A DNA stretch of 64,000 nucleotides from Scortum barcoo (GCA_023238725.1 CM041551.1:11583242-11647241); one strand, 5' to 3'. Shown: positions 1-13,795, counted from the first letter of the stretch. Notes: generated by a model not told the origin, from the letters alone. A program made the numbers and translations.

Positions 1-3000
1 TTCCTGTTCCTGACAAAAACACATTTGTTTGCCTCACTGGTAGTCTCAAAAACATTTCTGTTTGTGAAAGAGATGATGCTGCCAACTTCTGCGATCAACA
101 TCTGGGTCATTTTTTCCGTGTTCTGTGCTTTTGTTGAAGATATTGGCAATAAGGATTCAACAAACCAGTCTGGGAGTTATCATTTGAGAGGGATCATTTC
201 AGGCATGACTCATCAGACGCAAGTATTTCTGGAAAACTGTATTACGTGACGTTAAATAAATAACAAAAGGAAGCATGACAAGTATTTCACAAACCTTGAC
301 TTCCTTGTTTTTGAGCAAATGATGCTCTCTTTCTATACAAACAACAGTTTCCGTGCAGAAATATGAAGCATATGCTCCTATTCACTGACAAATATCAATT
401 TCCTATGGAAAGCCAAAACTGTCTGCAATACTGTTCTAAATTCAGCTTTGAGACATTATTTAGTTGGTTTGAAATCTATTCCAGAGTGTTTTGTATAAAA
501 TCCTTTGGGGATCAAATATATTTAATTCTCTGACATGCATAATTAGATTGTTGTTTCTGTGCTTAATCAGCTCTGATTATATGGAGGTCAACCTCTATAG
601 TGAGACAGAAGAGCACATACTTCTTAGTGCCTTGCCCATGTGGTCAATCTGCATGTGTGCTGCATGACATTGTGATGGTGTTGCTTTAACCATTCTACAC
701 ATTTACCTCTCTAAACACTAAAAGGGAAACTAAAGATGCAGGTTACAGCTTGACCATTCCTGGCTTCACTGAAATTCAAAGTTAGAAGATATTTCACTTC
801 GGGCAATGGCAGGACTGCAGTTTGTAAACTTAAAAACCATAAAGAAGCTTTGTTATTAGATTAATAGTCTGCATGGAGAGCTGGGTGGTGACCATAAGAC
901 CTGCCGGGGAACAAGTGCCTCTGGATGTCAGTGAAATAACTTATTATAAACAGAAGGGAAATTGGTATAAACTGTAGTCCCACATATTATGATTTCCCAG
1001 TCAAAGCCCTTAACCACCCACACCAAGCCTACCACGACTGATGTTATCATTATATAGTAAACAGGATATGTTCATTAGTAATCTGTTCCCATAAAGTTGA
1101 TATTTTCAGCTCAGGTCATTTACCGGTATAATGATAAACATTACATGTTTATGTGGTGAATGTCTTTCTCCCTTCCATAAATGGTTGCTCCACACATGAT
1201 TTTATTTTATTTATTAGAAAGTTGCTTCCCCCGACTTCCTGACATTAATGGGTAGTCTATCATGCTTTATTTTGAAATTCTGTGTAGTTGACTGTGTTTA
1301 ACACAGGAATACTATAAGCCATCTTACAGACATTGATATAAAGTGACAGCTCCTGGAGTTCAAAGAGGTAGCATCAAAATCCATATGGCATAAACCTTTG
1401 ATAAGTTTCTATCAAATCTTTAAGTAATAAAAACAGGAAAAAGAAAAGACGGGAAGAAAATGAGACAGAGAGAGACAGAGAGAAGGAGACAAGAAGAAAT
1501 AGAAACAGATCTAATCTATTAAAGTCTTTGATCAAGCAGCACTTGCACATGGTGAGAGAGAACAGGGCCACAGCACGCTATACAACCATTCAGAACTCAT
1601 ACGAACTTTATTAGAGCCCTCCTCTGAAAATAAACAAAAGTGCTAATGACATATCACTTGTCTGTAATTCATCTGAAGGCTTACAACAATTATTATAAAA
1701 TACACTGCCTGAAGAAATGAAAATAGTAGCCATTATCTTTGGATAGATAAATTATGTGCAAGTATTGATAGTACACATTCCTATTATGGTGCAAGTAAGA
1801 CTGGGTTTTGAACCTAAATATTTTTTTAGTCCTTTTAAACAGACAAAAAAATGTATCTGTGGCATTAAGTTGGCTTCATAAGCATGGAAAGATTACTTAT
1901 GCTTTGATCAGCAAGGACAAGTTTTGTAAAACGGAAAAAAGGGGTTTGAATGTTAATTTTCTCCAAATTAATGTATCAGCACTGATAGAGCATTTTAAAA
2001 CAAAACCGATCCCTAGGTGAAACTGCAGTCAAATTAAATAGCTTTTAAAAACATAATTTGAAAATAAATGTAGTGAGCAATAAGTCATTTGTATATAGGG
2101 AAAAAGAAAGATTCATTTTATCACAAAAGGCAGGCAAGGGGTGATTTCACAACCGCATAATTGGGGTATCAATATAAGATGAAAAGTGAGGCTCTGGCTC
2201 CAAACATGGAAAGTATTAGCAGCTAATAAAGGCTTGAAAGAGTTGAATTAGCTTCTTGAACAGCCCCACTGAACTGCCTGGTGGGAGCCCTCAGCCTGAA
2301 TATTCAGTAACTTAGCATAAAACAACTAGAAATTAATGCCATCTGAGGACCTCAAGGGCAAAACCAAGTGTGTTGTTAACAAAAGTAGTCCTCTTATAAC
2401 ACCAGCATGGAGTTTTGTTCTGTAGGTGCTGAGGGGACTGGTGTGTTCAGCTCTGATGCCCAGATGAGCTGAGAGGATCGGAGCAGCTGGGACCCCTGTT
2501 CGCTAGGTAGGACCAATATGTTTCTTAGGAATCTATGTGAAGGCGCGTACAAGGTCTTAACACAAAGTGACGCTGTCAAACAGCGTGGGAGGACATGCAT
2601 AAACAAACAAGTGGGCAACACATGATGGTAAATGGCGACATTCCCTCTGGCCCCTGCTCCAGGCTTTCATCTGATTCATAAGTCGATACACACTTGATCA
2701 TTGTGACAACAAAAGCAGCCTCTGAGTCACCCAGATGTCACATATATCAAAGATGAGCCCTGAACTACATTAGGAATAAAGGATTTCCAAAATGAAAACT
2801 CCCATTTTTTCCCCATCAGTCTCCAGCTTCAATCACGTCCAAAAGTCTCAGCAGAGCTAGAGTTATTGATTGAACCTGTCAAAGCTAGAGTTGAGATGAA
2901 TTCTTGGCATGCGGAAATTATATTAATTAGTTTCTATTTAGTCTTGACACATTTCAGCAAGAAGATCAGTTTTTAATTAACCAAGAAATTAGTCAAAAGC

Positions 3001-3251
3001 AGGACATTCTTTAGCTGGACTCTGCCCCTCCCAGTTCGTATAAGAGCTCTCTAAACCACTTTCTATTTCACAAGTTTGTGTACTACAAAGTCTGTGTGTG
3101 TGTAAATGTTTATACAGTGTAGATTATGTTTTGTATTTGATCTGACTTACCTGTACTATTCATCATTAAAATCCCATAATAAATACACAGACAAACTTAT
3201 TATGCACACAGGCACAGCACACACACATGCACAGCACACAGAAGTGCCTAC
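1..3251. other. Intronic or 3' flanking sequence, nothing coding recognised
   Basis: AT-rich sequence with scattered stop codons in every frame. No convincing exon with splice signals, no RNA gene and no clear transposon was seen. If exon 11 is real, this is at least part of the intron after it. Confidence 0.6.
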
Positions 3252-3372
3252 CAGCAAGCTGTTTGCCCATGCTCTCCAGCTCTTTAGAAAAGAGGGAGTC
3301 ACCCAGTAGCAGGCCCGTCTGCCCGACAGAGCTCCCACCTCTCACAGCCTTCAGATCAGCCTCCCAGACAGC
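3252..3372 (-). CDS. c8orf34: C8orf34 probable exon 11
   Basis: A strong pyrimidine tract (about 3380-3420, with TTTTCTGTTCTCC) precedes two possible acceptors, CTAACTAG (start 3378) and CGTCAG (start 3372), both phase 0 as required by exon 10. The frame reads AVWEADLKAVRGGSSVGQTG then LLLGDSLFSKELESMGKQLA, followed by G and a GTAGGC donor, ending phase 1. The composition and the amphipathic LFSKELESMGKQL helix look like real coding sequence. I could not find the following exon (it must start by completing a codon with 2 nt) in 1-3251. Identity as a C8orf34 exon rests on position, strand and phase. Confidence 0.6.
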
Positions 3373-6300
3373 CTGACGCTAGTTAGCGAGGAGAACAGAA
3401 AAGAGAGAAAGTCACATTAGATGAAAGACCCTTCAATTAACTCTTTATATAATGTTCAGCGTTTGCTGGAAATATCTGAGCCATATCTGCTGGAAAAAGG
3501 GGGCAATTATTATTTTATGGGCTTTAGAAAAACACAAGAAACCACAGCAAGTGTAGATGAAAGCATGGGGCATGCAGTGTACTCTGTTTAGTGAATGCGG
3601 GACGCTAGACTGTCAGTAGTGGTTCATGACATTTTTGTATAACTATCAGTAAATCTATAGGAGCTTCTATGCACACTAGCCTGTTGGCAAATAGCCTGAC
3701 AGCAGCAAACTTACACCAGCAGTTATGGAACAATAAATCAGCCATTTTGGATAGTTCAAGAGCATGCAATATTGATATTATAGAAAAATAGAGATGATCA
3801 TATTCCAAAGCATATGAAAGAAAACAAATTCTAAAAAGGCAGATTGGATCACTTATAGGGGCTGCTTTGGCCTGTTTTGCTCCTACCTCTTCCTGGCCAA
3901 GTGTATGATTTGGAAAGGGACCTGTTAGACAGACAGAGGTTGCCAAGTCCTGTAATGGCAGCATGCCTAATCCTCCGATTTATTCCTTTGATGGGACACA
4001 AGTGGCCAGATGATCTGTTAAGCCAGTGGACCGAGTGCACATGAGCATCAAGCACAGGTGAGAAATAAAATCTGTCAGCCATAATTCCACCTCCTGTAAG
4101 TTTGGTTTACACTAGATAAGTTATGATACCTTGGGTGCCAGCACTTACATCATTTGATGTGCTAAGCACTTAATGAGAGACAGAGTTGACTTGACAAAGT
4201 GCTGACATGGAGTGAGGCTCTGGGAGATCTGGTGATATACATGCCGTGCAGCCTTCCAACAACACTTGGGATATAACAGGGTGGCTCAATTTATGATTTT
4301 CAGGATTCAGAGTAGACTTAAAAGTCTCTTTCCAAAGAGGAGGTAGGATGAAAAACAAGTTAAGTTGCTATCCTCTGATAAATGACAGAACATGATTCCC
4401 AGGGTCTATGGCATTGATCTTTGTGCCTGTCAGATACATGAGGCGTTCTGTGGCAGCAGAACCACAACACCACAAGCCAATCCTTAATTACAGCCCTCAT
4501 GAAGCAGCAAGGCGGGTTGAACATTAACAACTGAATCCCCTCCCCAACTTTATTTCTCTCTCTTTGGTGGTATCCCCCCAAATCCAACAGCATGACATCA
4601 CCGTGTCCTTCTCCGTCTCTGGGTCTTCTCAGCTCTGTCAAACAAGGCCACCAACAGATTCCTACTTGAAGTTTACCTAATGCATTTTCATTTTCTTTAT
4701 TATTATTGCAGTTATTATTTTGGAATTTCACCATGGTAATATTAAAAGGTCCACTGGGCTAAAATTTGGTTGTTTAAGAAAGCCCAGTCTTGTTTCATAA
4801 AACAAGTTGATATATGGAAATGTACTCTTATCAGCATAGTCCACCGTTTAACATTTGCATTGCTGTTGCACTCAAGCTCCTCCGTCCTCTAAAGCAAAGA
4901 CTATACTGTAACGAGGACCATGTATCCTAGAGACTAAGGCTAGTCGCTCGGTAAAGTCCCATGGCCTGGAAAAAAACAGGACATACTGATTCTGCAAGCA
5001 ATTCACCTCCTGAGATAACATCAATAAATAAACAATCTACAATCTAAATATGACCGTTGTTTCATCAAGTTTGGTGACGGCTGACTGTACATGCTTACAA
5101 TGTCACCTGGAAGTCATCAACGTTTACAGTGTACCACAATAGTGCATATTTAAAAATCTACATAACAACAAGGCAAAAAAAAAAAAAAAAAGACAGGAAG
5201 AAGGAAAATGGACTTGATTACACGCTAAAGAGGAACAATGAAGTGATGAAAAGTGATTTCCCTTCTCCACAGTTTAAAGTAGCCATTGTTCTTATCAGCA
5301 ACAATGTATGACATGAGTGCATATGAGTCATTTTTATGCCCTCTGTTTGGATGCTTAGATTGGATGCTTTAATCTGCACAGACAAAGAGATGAGAAGGAA
5401 TGCCTTTTCATCTCCAAACTAAAGAGAAGCTATGATTTTGCTATGACTTATGAGTATATTAATGTCAGTGGCGCAAAACCCAAGTTGTATAATCTCCCTC
5501 CCAGTATGACAAAACTAAAAGACCTAAAAGAGAACAGGGAAAACCCCTCTGGTGATGCTTCAGCCCAACTAACAAACAAGGGTCTCGGTCCTCGCCAAAT
5601 TGATTCCATGTTGAGAGCAAACAAGACAGAAAGAGAGAGGATGGAAGTCTGGAGTTAAACATTTTATAGCCTGCATGTGTGCAGCTATACGTGTGTGGTC
5701 AGCAGTAATAATCACCACAATCTGGGGTTTGGTCCAACATTGCCCTCCGCATAACAAGAGCTGTTCGGGATGTGTGCATGCAGTCACAGACCTCAAACAT
5801 GGTTGTGTTGGGTTGGAGGCTCGAGCCTACTGCTGACACACAATTGATGGACTCTCTTGTTGTGGTCAGGCAGAGTAGCATGGGGCTAATGCGTACACAC
5901 AATACACACACACACACACACACACAGGACCGTGAATACATAGACAAACAGGTGAGCAGCATTAATTTCTGATTTTTTTAGGCCTTTCATGGGACAAAAT
6001 GTGGCTACCCCCATCAATGTGCAAGATTGAAACAGAATGAGAATTATGAGTGTAACTGCACTTTTAGAAATCCTGGGTTGACTGCCACTTCTGACTGTAT
6101 CTCATGAACTCTATGCTCTACGATGCAAATCACGAAACCTCCAAAATGTGAAATCAGAAGCAAAGGCCAATGGCAGCGCAGCAAGTACTGCTTTTATCAA
6201 ATCAGATGGAGGATGAACAGAGTGAAGAAGAGAGCATCCTGGCAGATGAGAGCTTGTCCGCATACGGAGTTGATCTGCACATGTGTGAGATAGAGAACAC

Positions 6301-9300
6301 TGAGTATTGTGGCTCTGGGTTATTTTTATTGTAACCAAACAACAAAGGTTTTGATTTTACTGATGACCAACCTTTCAAACATGCAGGGAGAGATTATTTT
6401 TCTGTTTAAAACATGTTCAAATGTAAGGCAGTACACAACTGAAAAGCATTATGTATGTATTCCCAGACACTGGGATCAAAACAGTTGATTAACATAAATG
6501 CGATGGCTAAAGAACAATTTAAAAATTATACATTTCCTGTTGACACCAAATCCCCAAATGGTTTGATCCACTAAACTCAACTGTAAGAAACAAGACTTAC
6601 TGATTTTGCTGTTACAGCCCCTTCTACAGTAGCTTGCATATCCATGGGAGGTTAGGGCATACGAGGCGTAACACTCAACTTTTATTGAGTTCCTGTTGTT
6701 TTGGCTCACAGCAGAATCACCTAATGGATTTTATGGACTGTATACGGGGCTCACAGGCCCAACCTTTGAGTTTGCACAGCCAAAAGCAAACAGGATACTG
6801 ACGATCACATAGTTAGACTTTTATTCAAGAATTACAAAGACAGGTTATATGATGTACTGTCCATCCCTCATGAGACCAACAACTGACATAGAAAACAGGT
6901 TTGTGCCAGTGGGAGTGCAAAGGGTTTAAAATGGGCTAAGGGCTTTGCAGGAAATCATAATGTCAGTGAGTGTTTAGTTCACAGTCTGGATTCTGCGTCA
7001 ACAGTCAAATTAACCAAAAGCCTTTGAACCAGTTGGTACATTTAGCAGATGTCCTCAAAATCAATGTGCCAAAACACAAATGTTTAGTTAAGTTTGGACA
7101 AAGTTTTGTTTTGTTCGTTGTTCTGTTAATGCTTTTGGTACATGCAAGAGTGGTTTTATCTAGTCCGTCTAAAGTAATATTATTGAAATTGTGTAAAGTT
7201 CTCACTGAATTATTATTGGAGAACGGCATGCGATAACAAGAATCCAAACTAATAAAATAACTGTCATACTGAAAAGAAACTGAATAAGCTTGCAGCACAC
7301 ACAGTGTGCTGTTGTTGTATTCTAACAATAATTCAGGGCATGTAGCACGGAGATAACAAATTAAACAAAACCACTAATATGGAAAATCTGGAAATCCTAA
7401 ACAAACCTTTGGAGAAAAAAAAGCTGTGCTTGAGCTATGCTCTAAAATTACAGATTTTGCTCAGAGAATAACCCTGCATGCATAACTGTGAAAGTGTGGA
7501 GAGCATGCCAGTGTCAAACATAAAGCCATACAGTGTATCACCTGAAATTCTGCCAAAACTCCCCTGGAAACAAAAACAAACCATCACAACGGCTCTGCCT
7601 TGTATCATGGCATTGCACTAATTATCTTAGTTCTACCATAAAAATGAAGAGTTTCCCCTGGCAGATTTTATGGTGGTAACACCCATGCAGCTTAGAGCTA
7701 AATATGATTAAAACATATCACTTAACACTTACAAGGGAAACTATAGAAGAATTTCTTGGGGAATTACCTCTAGCGATTGCTTTAGGAAAGTATTTGTCTT
7801 TATGGGGCAATTATCACCTAAAAGAGCTGGCAGAGGCAGGGGGTCTGTCGGACTAATAATGATAACCATTAACAGTGTTTACTTTCCAACATCACCAACC
7901 TTTTACTGCCTAAACCAGGGCAACGTACAATGCAAGGCATTTAATGACAGCCATGCATGATGAAATGTGCTGATAATTAAATACAACTTCAAAATTTCAA
8001 ACTTAAAGTAAGGAACTTGTTCTAACACTAGTAACTGGTGAAAAATGTGAGGAAACAGACACATTTCTTGCAGGGCAACAGGAGATATATTAAATAACTT
8101 ATTAAACAGAAAACACAATCTGCTATAGAAGCTGACGTATTTCTCACACTGTATGACTTTAACCATTGTTTTTTTCCCCAAAATAAGCTAATAAAAGCAT
8201 TACATTATTTTTCCATACCGTATAGTGAATGTTTCCCACAAGCCCCTGAAGGACCAGTAAAACTAACAAGCTATTACAAATTTCAATCGCCTTTCAAAGA
8301 CAGCCAAACATAAGCAATTAAACACAAAACAACCACATTAGCTACAGTAGATGACAGAAGACATTTGCACTTGCAGTTTCCATGTGGGACACATTAGTAC
8401 CTTGTTCTTAAGTGTGCCAGACAGGGCTTAACCTATGGAGATGTAGAAAGGGGAGCAGCTGACATAAAGGCACCATGTGCATGTGAGGGTCCACGGTGGA
8501 GAGGACATCAGATTTAGTTAGAAGCTAAATTAATCAGCTTAAATTTAATGTTATACTTTATGCTGTGATAAAATTGATGAGAGCTATCATCTGATCAAGA
8601 CTTAGCTTTTCACTTGAATAATCTGAAAGAATAGCAGTTCGGTGTCACAAGGTGCACAGTTTCTCTAATTTCTGGAAAGAGGCTAGTGTTATGGCCTAAT
8701 CCATCAGACTTCCGACTATACAGGCTTTGATTCAGCGGAGCCTTCGGTCTCTTAAAGTCTGCTCCCAGTTAGTCTGGAGCCTCTCTGCATCTGCTCCGCA
8801 CACGGAGCAATGACTCGGGTCCAAACCCCTTTCTTTCTTTAAAAATGCTGTAAAAAGCCTTGTCTAACACTTAGATTGGGCAATTATAAAAAAGGTATTG
8901 GCTTTTTTTGGGGTAATTATACAAAAGGTACCGGCATCTTAGCTGACCGCTTTATTAACAGCATGTGAGTGTCTGCCTGAGTCTGAGTCTGGTGTGTACC
9001 GCATTAGACCTCTGTAGATTTCTTCCCCTGAAGCATGCAAGGTTATCACGCAAGCCTCCTATTGAACAAACCTGTGTGTACTCCTATAACCCATAAATAT
9101 TTAGGTCTATTGTATAAAACTAAATCACCCTCAATTGTCACTAGACCTCAAGTGTCATTAGATATTCTCTCCATTTATACCTATCAGATCGCACACAAGC
9201 GCCCTGAGAGGTAAGCAAAGTGATATAGGGAGATTTCTAATTGGGGTATCACTTGTACAGCAATATCAACTGTTGTGTAAGCTGAAATGCCCACATAAAG

Positions 9301-9461
9301 ATGGATTGTTTTTTCTTGGGTATCGTCCTATTAACAAGAGGCTTGAGGTGGTTTTTGCTAACTCTCTGACAATAGAGGCTGAGGTGGAGGGAGCGACGAG
9401 GTAATTGATGGCTGAAAAATGATCTTAATTGTTTGGTGATGGATGTAGGGAGGACACTTAC
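3373..9461 (-). other. C8orf34 intron 10 (6.1 kb)
   Basis: AT-rich intron bounded by the GTAAGT donor at 9461 and a polypyrimidine acceptor near 3373. It contains an oligo-A run at 5176-5192 and a (CA)n tract at 5904-5926. I see no exon-like block on either strand; the longer open frames have neither plausible splice borders nor recognisable protein. Confidence 0.6.
5904..5926. repeat. (AC)n microsatellite
   Basis: About 11 uninterrupted AC units in intron 10. Confidence 0.95.
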
Positions 9462-9535
9462 AGAACCTGACACTTGAGACAAGGCTTCGCATTCCTGCAA
9501 CCGTCCTGCCACTGTGTCCACCCCAGGCAATGGAG
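9462..9535 (-). CDS. c8orf34: C8orf34 exon 10
   Basis: The acceptor is TTGTCTGGAGCAG before CTCCATTG and the donor is GGTTCT then GTAAGT. The exon is 74 nt (2 + 24 codons): S-PLPGVDTVAGRLQECEALS then QVSGS, ending phase 0. Phase and splice signals support the exon. I cannot align this part confidently to a remembered C8orf34 sequence because C-terminal isoforms differ. If the donor is not used, the frame continues without a stop for about 70 codons down to 9249. Confidence 0.75.
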
Positions 9536-9646
9536 CTGCTCCAGACAACACACATATAAACAAGCAGAGCGTGAGACCACAAAAATGCAAAAGGAGGTTA
9601 AAGGAAAAATAACTACTGTGAATTTGAGCGGTGTTGTGCAACTTAC
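9536..9646 (-). other. C8orf34 intron 9, short and in-frame
   Basis: This GT-AG intron is 111 nt (GTAAGT donor, GGAGCAG acceptor). Its length is exactly 37 codons, and it has no stop in the frame of exon 9, so retention would insert 37 residues and keep the frame. The inserted peptide would contain a hydrophobic stretch (FSFNLLLHFCGLTLCLFICV). Confidence 0.8.
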
Positions 9647-9732
9647 AGGAGATGTCAGGTACAGCCTGTTCAGATGTGTGAGGCCTGTGCTCCTCTTCAG
9701 ATCTGCTCTCTGATAGACTGTCCCCCTGCAAC
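9647..9732 (-). CDS. c8orf34: C8orf34 exon 9
   Basis: The acceptor is GTTGTCTCTAG before GTTGCAGG and the donor is TCCT then GTAAGT. The exon is 86 nt (1 + 28 codons + 1): R-LQGDSLSESRSEEEHRPHT then SEQAVPDIS. The ARLQGD junction produced by splicing exon 8 to exon 9 matches the family. The rest is a Ser/Glu-rich low-complexity tail that I would expect to be disordered. The reading frame stays open through the following 111-nt intron. Confidence 0.88.
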
Positions 9733-10818
9733 CTAGAGACAACACGTAACACATATACACCGTTGTACACACTGGTAGTCGAGTGCATTGGAATAATCTC
9801 TGAAATCAGCATTTTCTACAGACACTGCAAAGCATGTTTGGAAATCGAGTGCCAGATAACGAAAAGACAAACAAGTCTCTATCATTCTGAGGTGATGTGA
9901 CAAAGAGGAAATGTTTACTGAGGTCATAATTTCTTTTATAATAATATTCTCTTCTTCTGCAAAATCAGGGATAGTATCAAGAAAAGAAAAAGATGGGGGT
10001 CAGTTTTGGGACAAAAATCTCTTCATCGCGGCTTCTCAACCCGCTGAAAATAAATCTGAAATTAGTATGACATGACACCACAGTAATGCATTCACAGACA
10101 TATGGTGCATGGATAAAACTGTACACAGCTCACTCATTTCAGACGCGACTTCACTATGCTCTCTGAAAAAGCAAAACTGAAACAATGGCACACAGATGCC
10201 GTTTCCTCTTAAATCATTCAGTTACTGTTCTTTATCATAATGTGTTCCAAGCCCCTATAGCTTTTTTTTTTTTCTTTCTTTTTTTTCATATGTTTGGACT
10301 GAGATGGAAGCGGGCCTGAGAGATTTGGCTGTCTCCTTAAGCTACTATAAGATTCAAGTTTCCCTGTGATAGGACAGTATCCTGGTGGTGAAAGACAAAC
10401 AGTGAAATGTCCTTTCAGTAGTGAGATAAACACGTTACGAGGGGCTTTTCACTGCGTCTACACTCTTCTGCAAACCATTTCACACTCTCAAACATCAGTA
10501 CAGAATTAAACATAGCATTTATTTTTCTAAAGCATATTTTTACGACTGTAAATCATACCACATATTAACTGTAATTACACTGTACTTTAGCTCCAAATGC
10601 TTTCGCTGCATGCTATTTCCATGTCATCAGCACAACCATCAGCTGAAGACAAAAGAAAGCAATCCATACGCTTTTATGGTGCGGCTGCATTCCGTCACAG
10701 CCGCAGGGCCTCTTGGTTTCTACCTCTTCGATGAGGGTAAAAGCAGAATACAGCTTTTTTCAAAGTGTATTCTATTTCTTTCCTTCTTTATACATCCTTC
10801 TCCTTGTCTCTCGCTCTC

Positions 10819-10845
10819 TTTAATGGTCTTTATAAGACCATTAAA
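10819..10845. repeat. Perfect 12-bp inverted repeat with 3-nt loop
   Basis: TTTAATGGTCTT, TAT, AAGACCATTAAA. It can form a stem-loop on either strand. No T-run terminator role is implied in a eukaryotic intron. Confidence 0.85.
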
Positions 10846-13582
10846 AAGTACCCAAGATGACTATCACAAGGCCTTCCCATTCTCTGAACAAAAGCTGCTC
10901 ATAGCCGCAAGGCCTGACTACCATTCCCTCAGTGCATTCCTGATATGAAAACAATTAATTTAATGAGAACTACAAGCCCAAATGAGGTTTGTGGAGATCT
11001 ATCCATTTCCTTGGACCATGCCGCCAACTACTCCGGACTGTGCCCAAGATCTGGGATGCGTTTGCACACAGGAGGTTTTGTGGCAGGAGCACATAGCCAT
11101 TAGGAGAACTGATCGGGTGCATGAAGGAGGTGGATGAAATGCTGGTGTGACCACAGCTATAGCCCAAGAGACAGAGACATGCCCACAACACACAGGCCAC
11201 ACGGCACTTTACACTTCAACCAACCAGTAGAGAGCCAGAGGAAGCAGCGTGTTTCCTGAGCTGCCACTGCTGGTTAGGAGCCACACAGGCTGACTGGACT
11301 GTTTGCTGGTGTGGACAGTGTCTGGACAGGAGGAGAGGAAAAGGACAATGGCCAGAGAAGGTGTCTAAGGGCTGGGAAAAATTTTTTGTTGCAGGTCAGC
11401 CAGTTCAAAAAGAAAAAAAGTGATACTACAATGCAAAGCTTAGTTGTAATAACAATAACTTAATTATGATAATTAAACTTAATTATGCAATAGAGATAAC
11501 ATACATACAATGTACAATATATTTAAATATCTTAAATAAAATGAATCTCTAAAACAAAGGTTTTGGTTTTCAGATTTCACACATTAATCTTGGAGTTCAA
11601 AATGGCAAATATTGTATTTTCTTAATATATTTGCTCATGTAAAGTGTTTTCTTAAAACACTTTTTCCCTGTATTGACATTATTGTTCAGTTTAAGTTTAC
11701 AGTAACTTATTTACACCTAATGACATCTTACAACAACAGAGGTAGATCTTGAACACAGCAACTGCTGGAAATTAATAAATGCTCACTGGAGAGGAACCGA
11801 GTTGCCTCCAGTCGCCTTCATGCTGTGGGTGTGAAAGTAAGCGTCACCTCTCCTTGGCTTTGGGTGGTACATGGTAAAGCCAAGTACCTCTTTGAGCGCT
11901 TAAACAGCTAGAGAGGGCGAGTACAGCGTACAGCCTTTTAAGCAAAAGCATAAAGTGCAAGAACGCTGGATCTCACTGACACATAAGTGCTCACATGGAG
12001 AAAAATATGGAGCTGAGTTCTAATGGGTTTGATTGTGGGGAGACGGGTGTGTGAGGAATGCTTGCCCAACTTTGGTCACCTGTGTTCTCATTTCTATACA
12101 GGCCAAGAAACCCTCTAATATCTTAAGGAGAGTTATAAAATATTAGATGGATTGCACCCAATCTTTTCAGGCCTTAATTTTATACTAAACTAACTATAAA
12201 AATAACCTTGAGTTTAAAACTTCAGCTTGAGTACAAGGTCACATCTGTACAATAGTATTGTCTTCAGGTGTGAAACACAAGGGCACTAAATGTGCCACAT
12301 ATGTAAGTGTTCTGAGAAGTTTAAAGGTTCGACCCATATTGAGTTATGTTTAAAAGGTGTTTCTGGTAATCCCATCAAGACAGGGTGCTAATGCACACAG
12401 CATAATGTGTGTGTCAGGATTGCCCTTTTCAAACTGCTCCATGACTTGTGCCTCTACTCTCCTTTCTTCATGGAGGTGTGCAAGGACATGCATGCTCAAG
12501 TTTTACGTGTAGATTTGTGAATATCTGTGCGCATGTGTGTGCCTGAACTCGTGCACAACTCCTGATTTCAGAATTATGTGGCTTCAGAATAGCACAAAAG
12601 ACATACCATGCATGCAACACTTTTCCAGCTTAGCAATCTGTTTATGGCCCTTACACTCACCAAAAATGACTACGAATGACCACGACTCCTTCGCCAATAA
12701 AACTTGGGAAGGATTTTGTGGTCAGGTTATAGAGGACGAAGCAAGAATTTGGATTGAATAAGAAAGAGAGAGGAAGACAGAGAAGGAGAACAGATGTCTG
12801 ACATTTCAGTCATGAAAAAAAAAACAAAACAAAACAAAAAAATACTAGCGCACGAGCCAGAAACTACTCAAGATACAGATGCTGCTTTTCTCAGCGGTTG
12901 ATCCAACCCGGGGACGCAATGATAAGCCAAAGGTATAAACTATTTGCTTAAAAACATCCAGTCGATAAACTGCCAACAAAAAATCCACAGATAGCATTCA
13001 TCCTCCTGCAGAACCTCTGACAACATCCCGCAGCCCGTGCGTGGAGCGAAACTGATAAGCAGCGTGAATGAAAGAAGAGTAGGAAACCAACAGATTCCAA
13101 ACCCCAAACAGGAGGCTGTGCAGGCTGATGTGTGCCTGGCGTCTCCTCGAATAGATACCAGTTTATCTTTGACTGGCATCAAGGAAGAGTCCTGCCCACA
13201 CCTGCCTATGGTATCACACCCAACACTCAGAAATCAGAGCGCTAGACTGATGCTGTGGATGAGGGGGAACAGGAAATGTGTCAGAAGAGGAAAAACAGTG
13301 ATAAGAGAGAAAGGGTGATAATGGAGATGGGTATCAGTGCTTAGGCTGATTTGCGGAAAAAGAAAAAGCCACACTGGAATGCACTTCAGATATGATATTA
13401 TTCTACGTTCTGAATGTCAAGGCATGCTGCCTTTGATACAGAAGCATAGAGAGTAGGTGAGGGGAAGGGACACAAGGAGAAGTCATGACCTGGGATAAGA
13501 CCAAGTTTGGAAAGTAAATATCGATTCCAATAACACCCGCAACTTAATGACTTTTAGCTAAAATGTATTTGAATTCATATCA

Positions 13583-13795
13583 TTTAAAGCCTTAGTGCAA
13601 TAGTTTGACAGTTAGATGAGAAGATCAATAACATGTTTGTCTCATGATATGAAGCTACAGCCAGGAGCTGGTTAGCAGCTCTCTCCAAAGGGTACTAGAA
13701 TCAAAGTATCAGCGTCTCTTTAGCTCGCTGATTCACACACTGTCTTATTTGTTGAATCTGTGCAAAAACCCAAAGTGTTTCAACAAAGTTGAAGT
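13583..13795. repeat. Degenerate interspersed repeat of a common teleost type
   Basis: The segment includes GTGCAATAGTTTGACAG, GTTAGATGAGAAGATCAATA, GAAGCTACAGCCAGGAGC and GTGCAAAAACCCAAAGTG. This matches a family I remember as very abundant in percomorph genomes. It has many indels and is non-coding. Assigning it to a named family needs a repeat library. Confidence 0.55.

Noticed and set aside
1374..1571. Ser/Leu/Phe-rich minus-strand open frame
   Set aside because: Translation of a purine-rich (GA-rich) low-complexity stretch.
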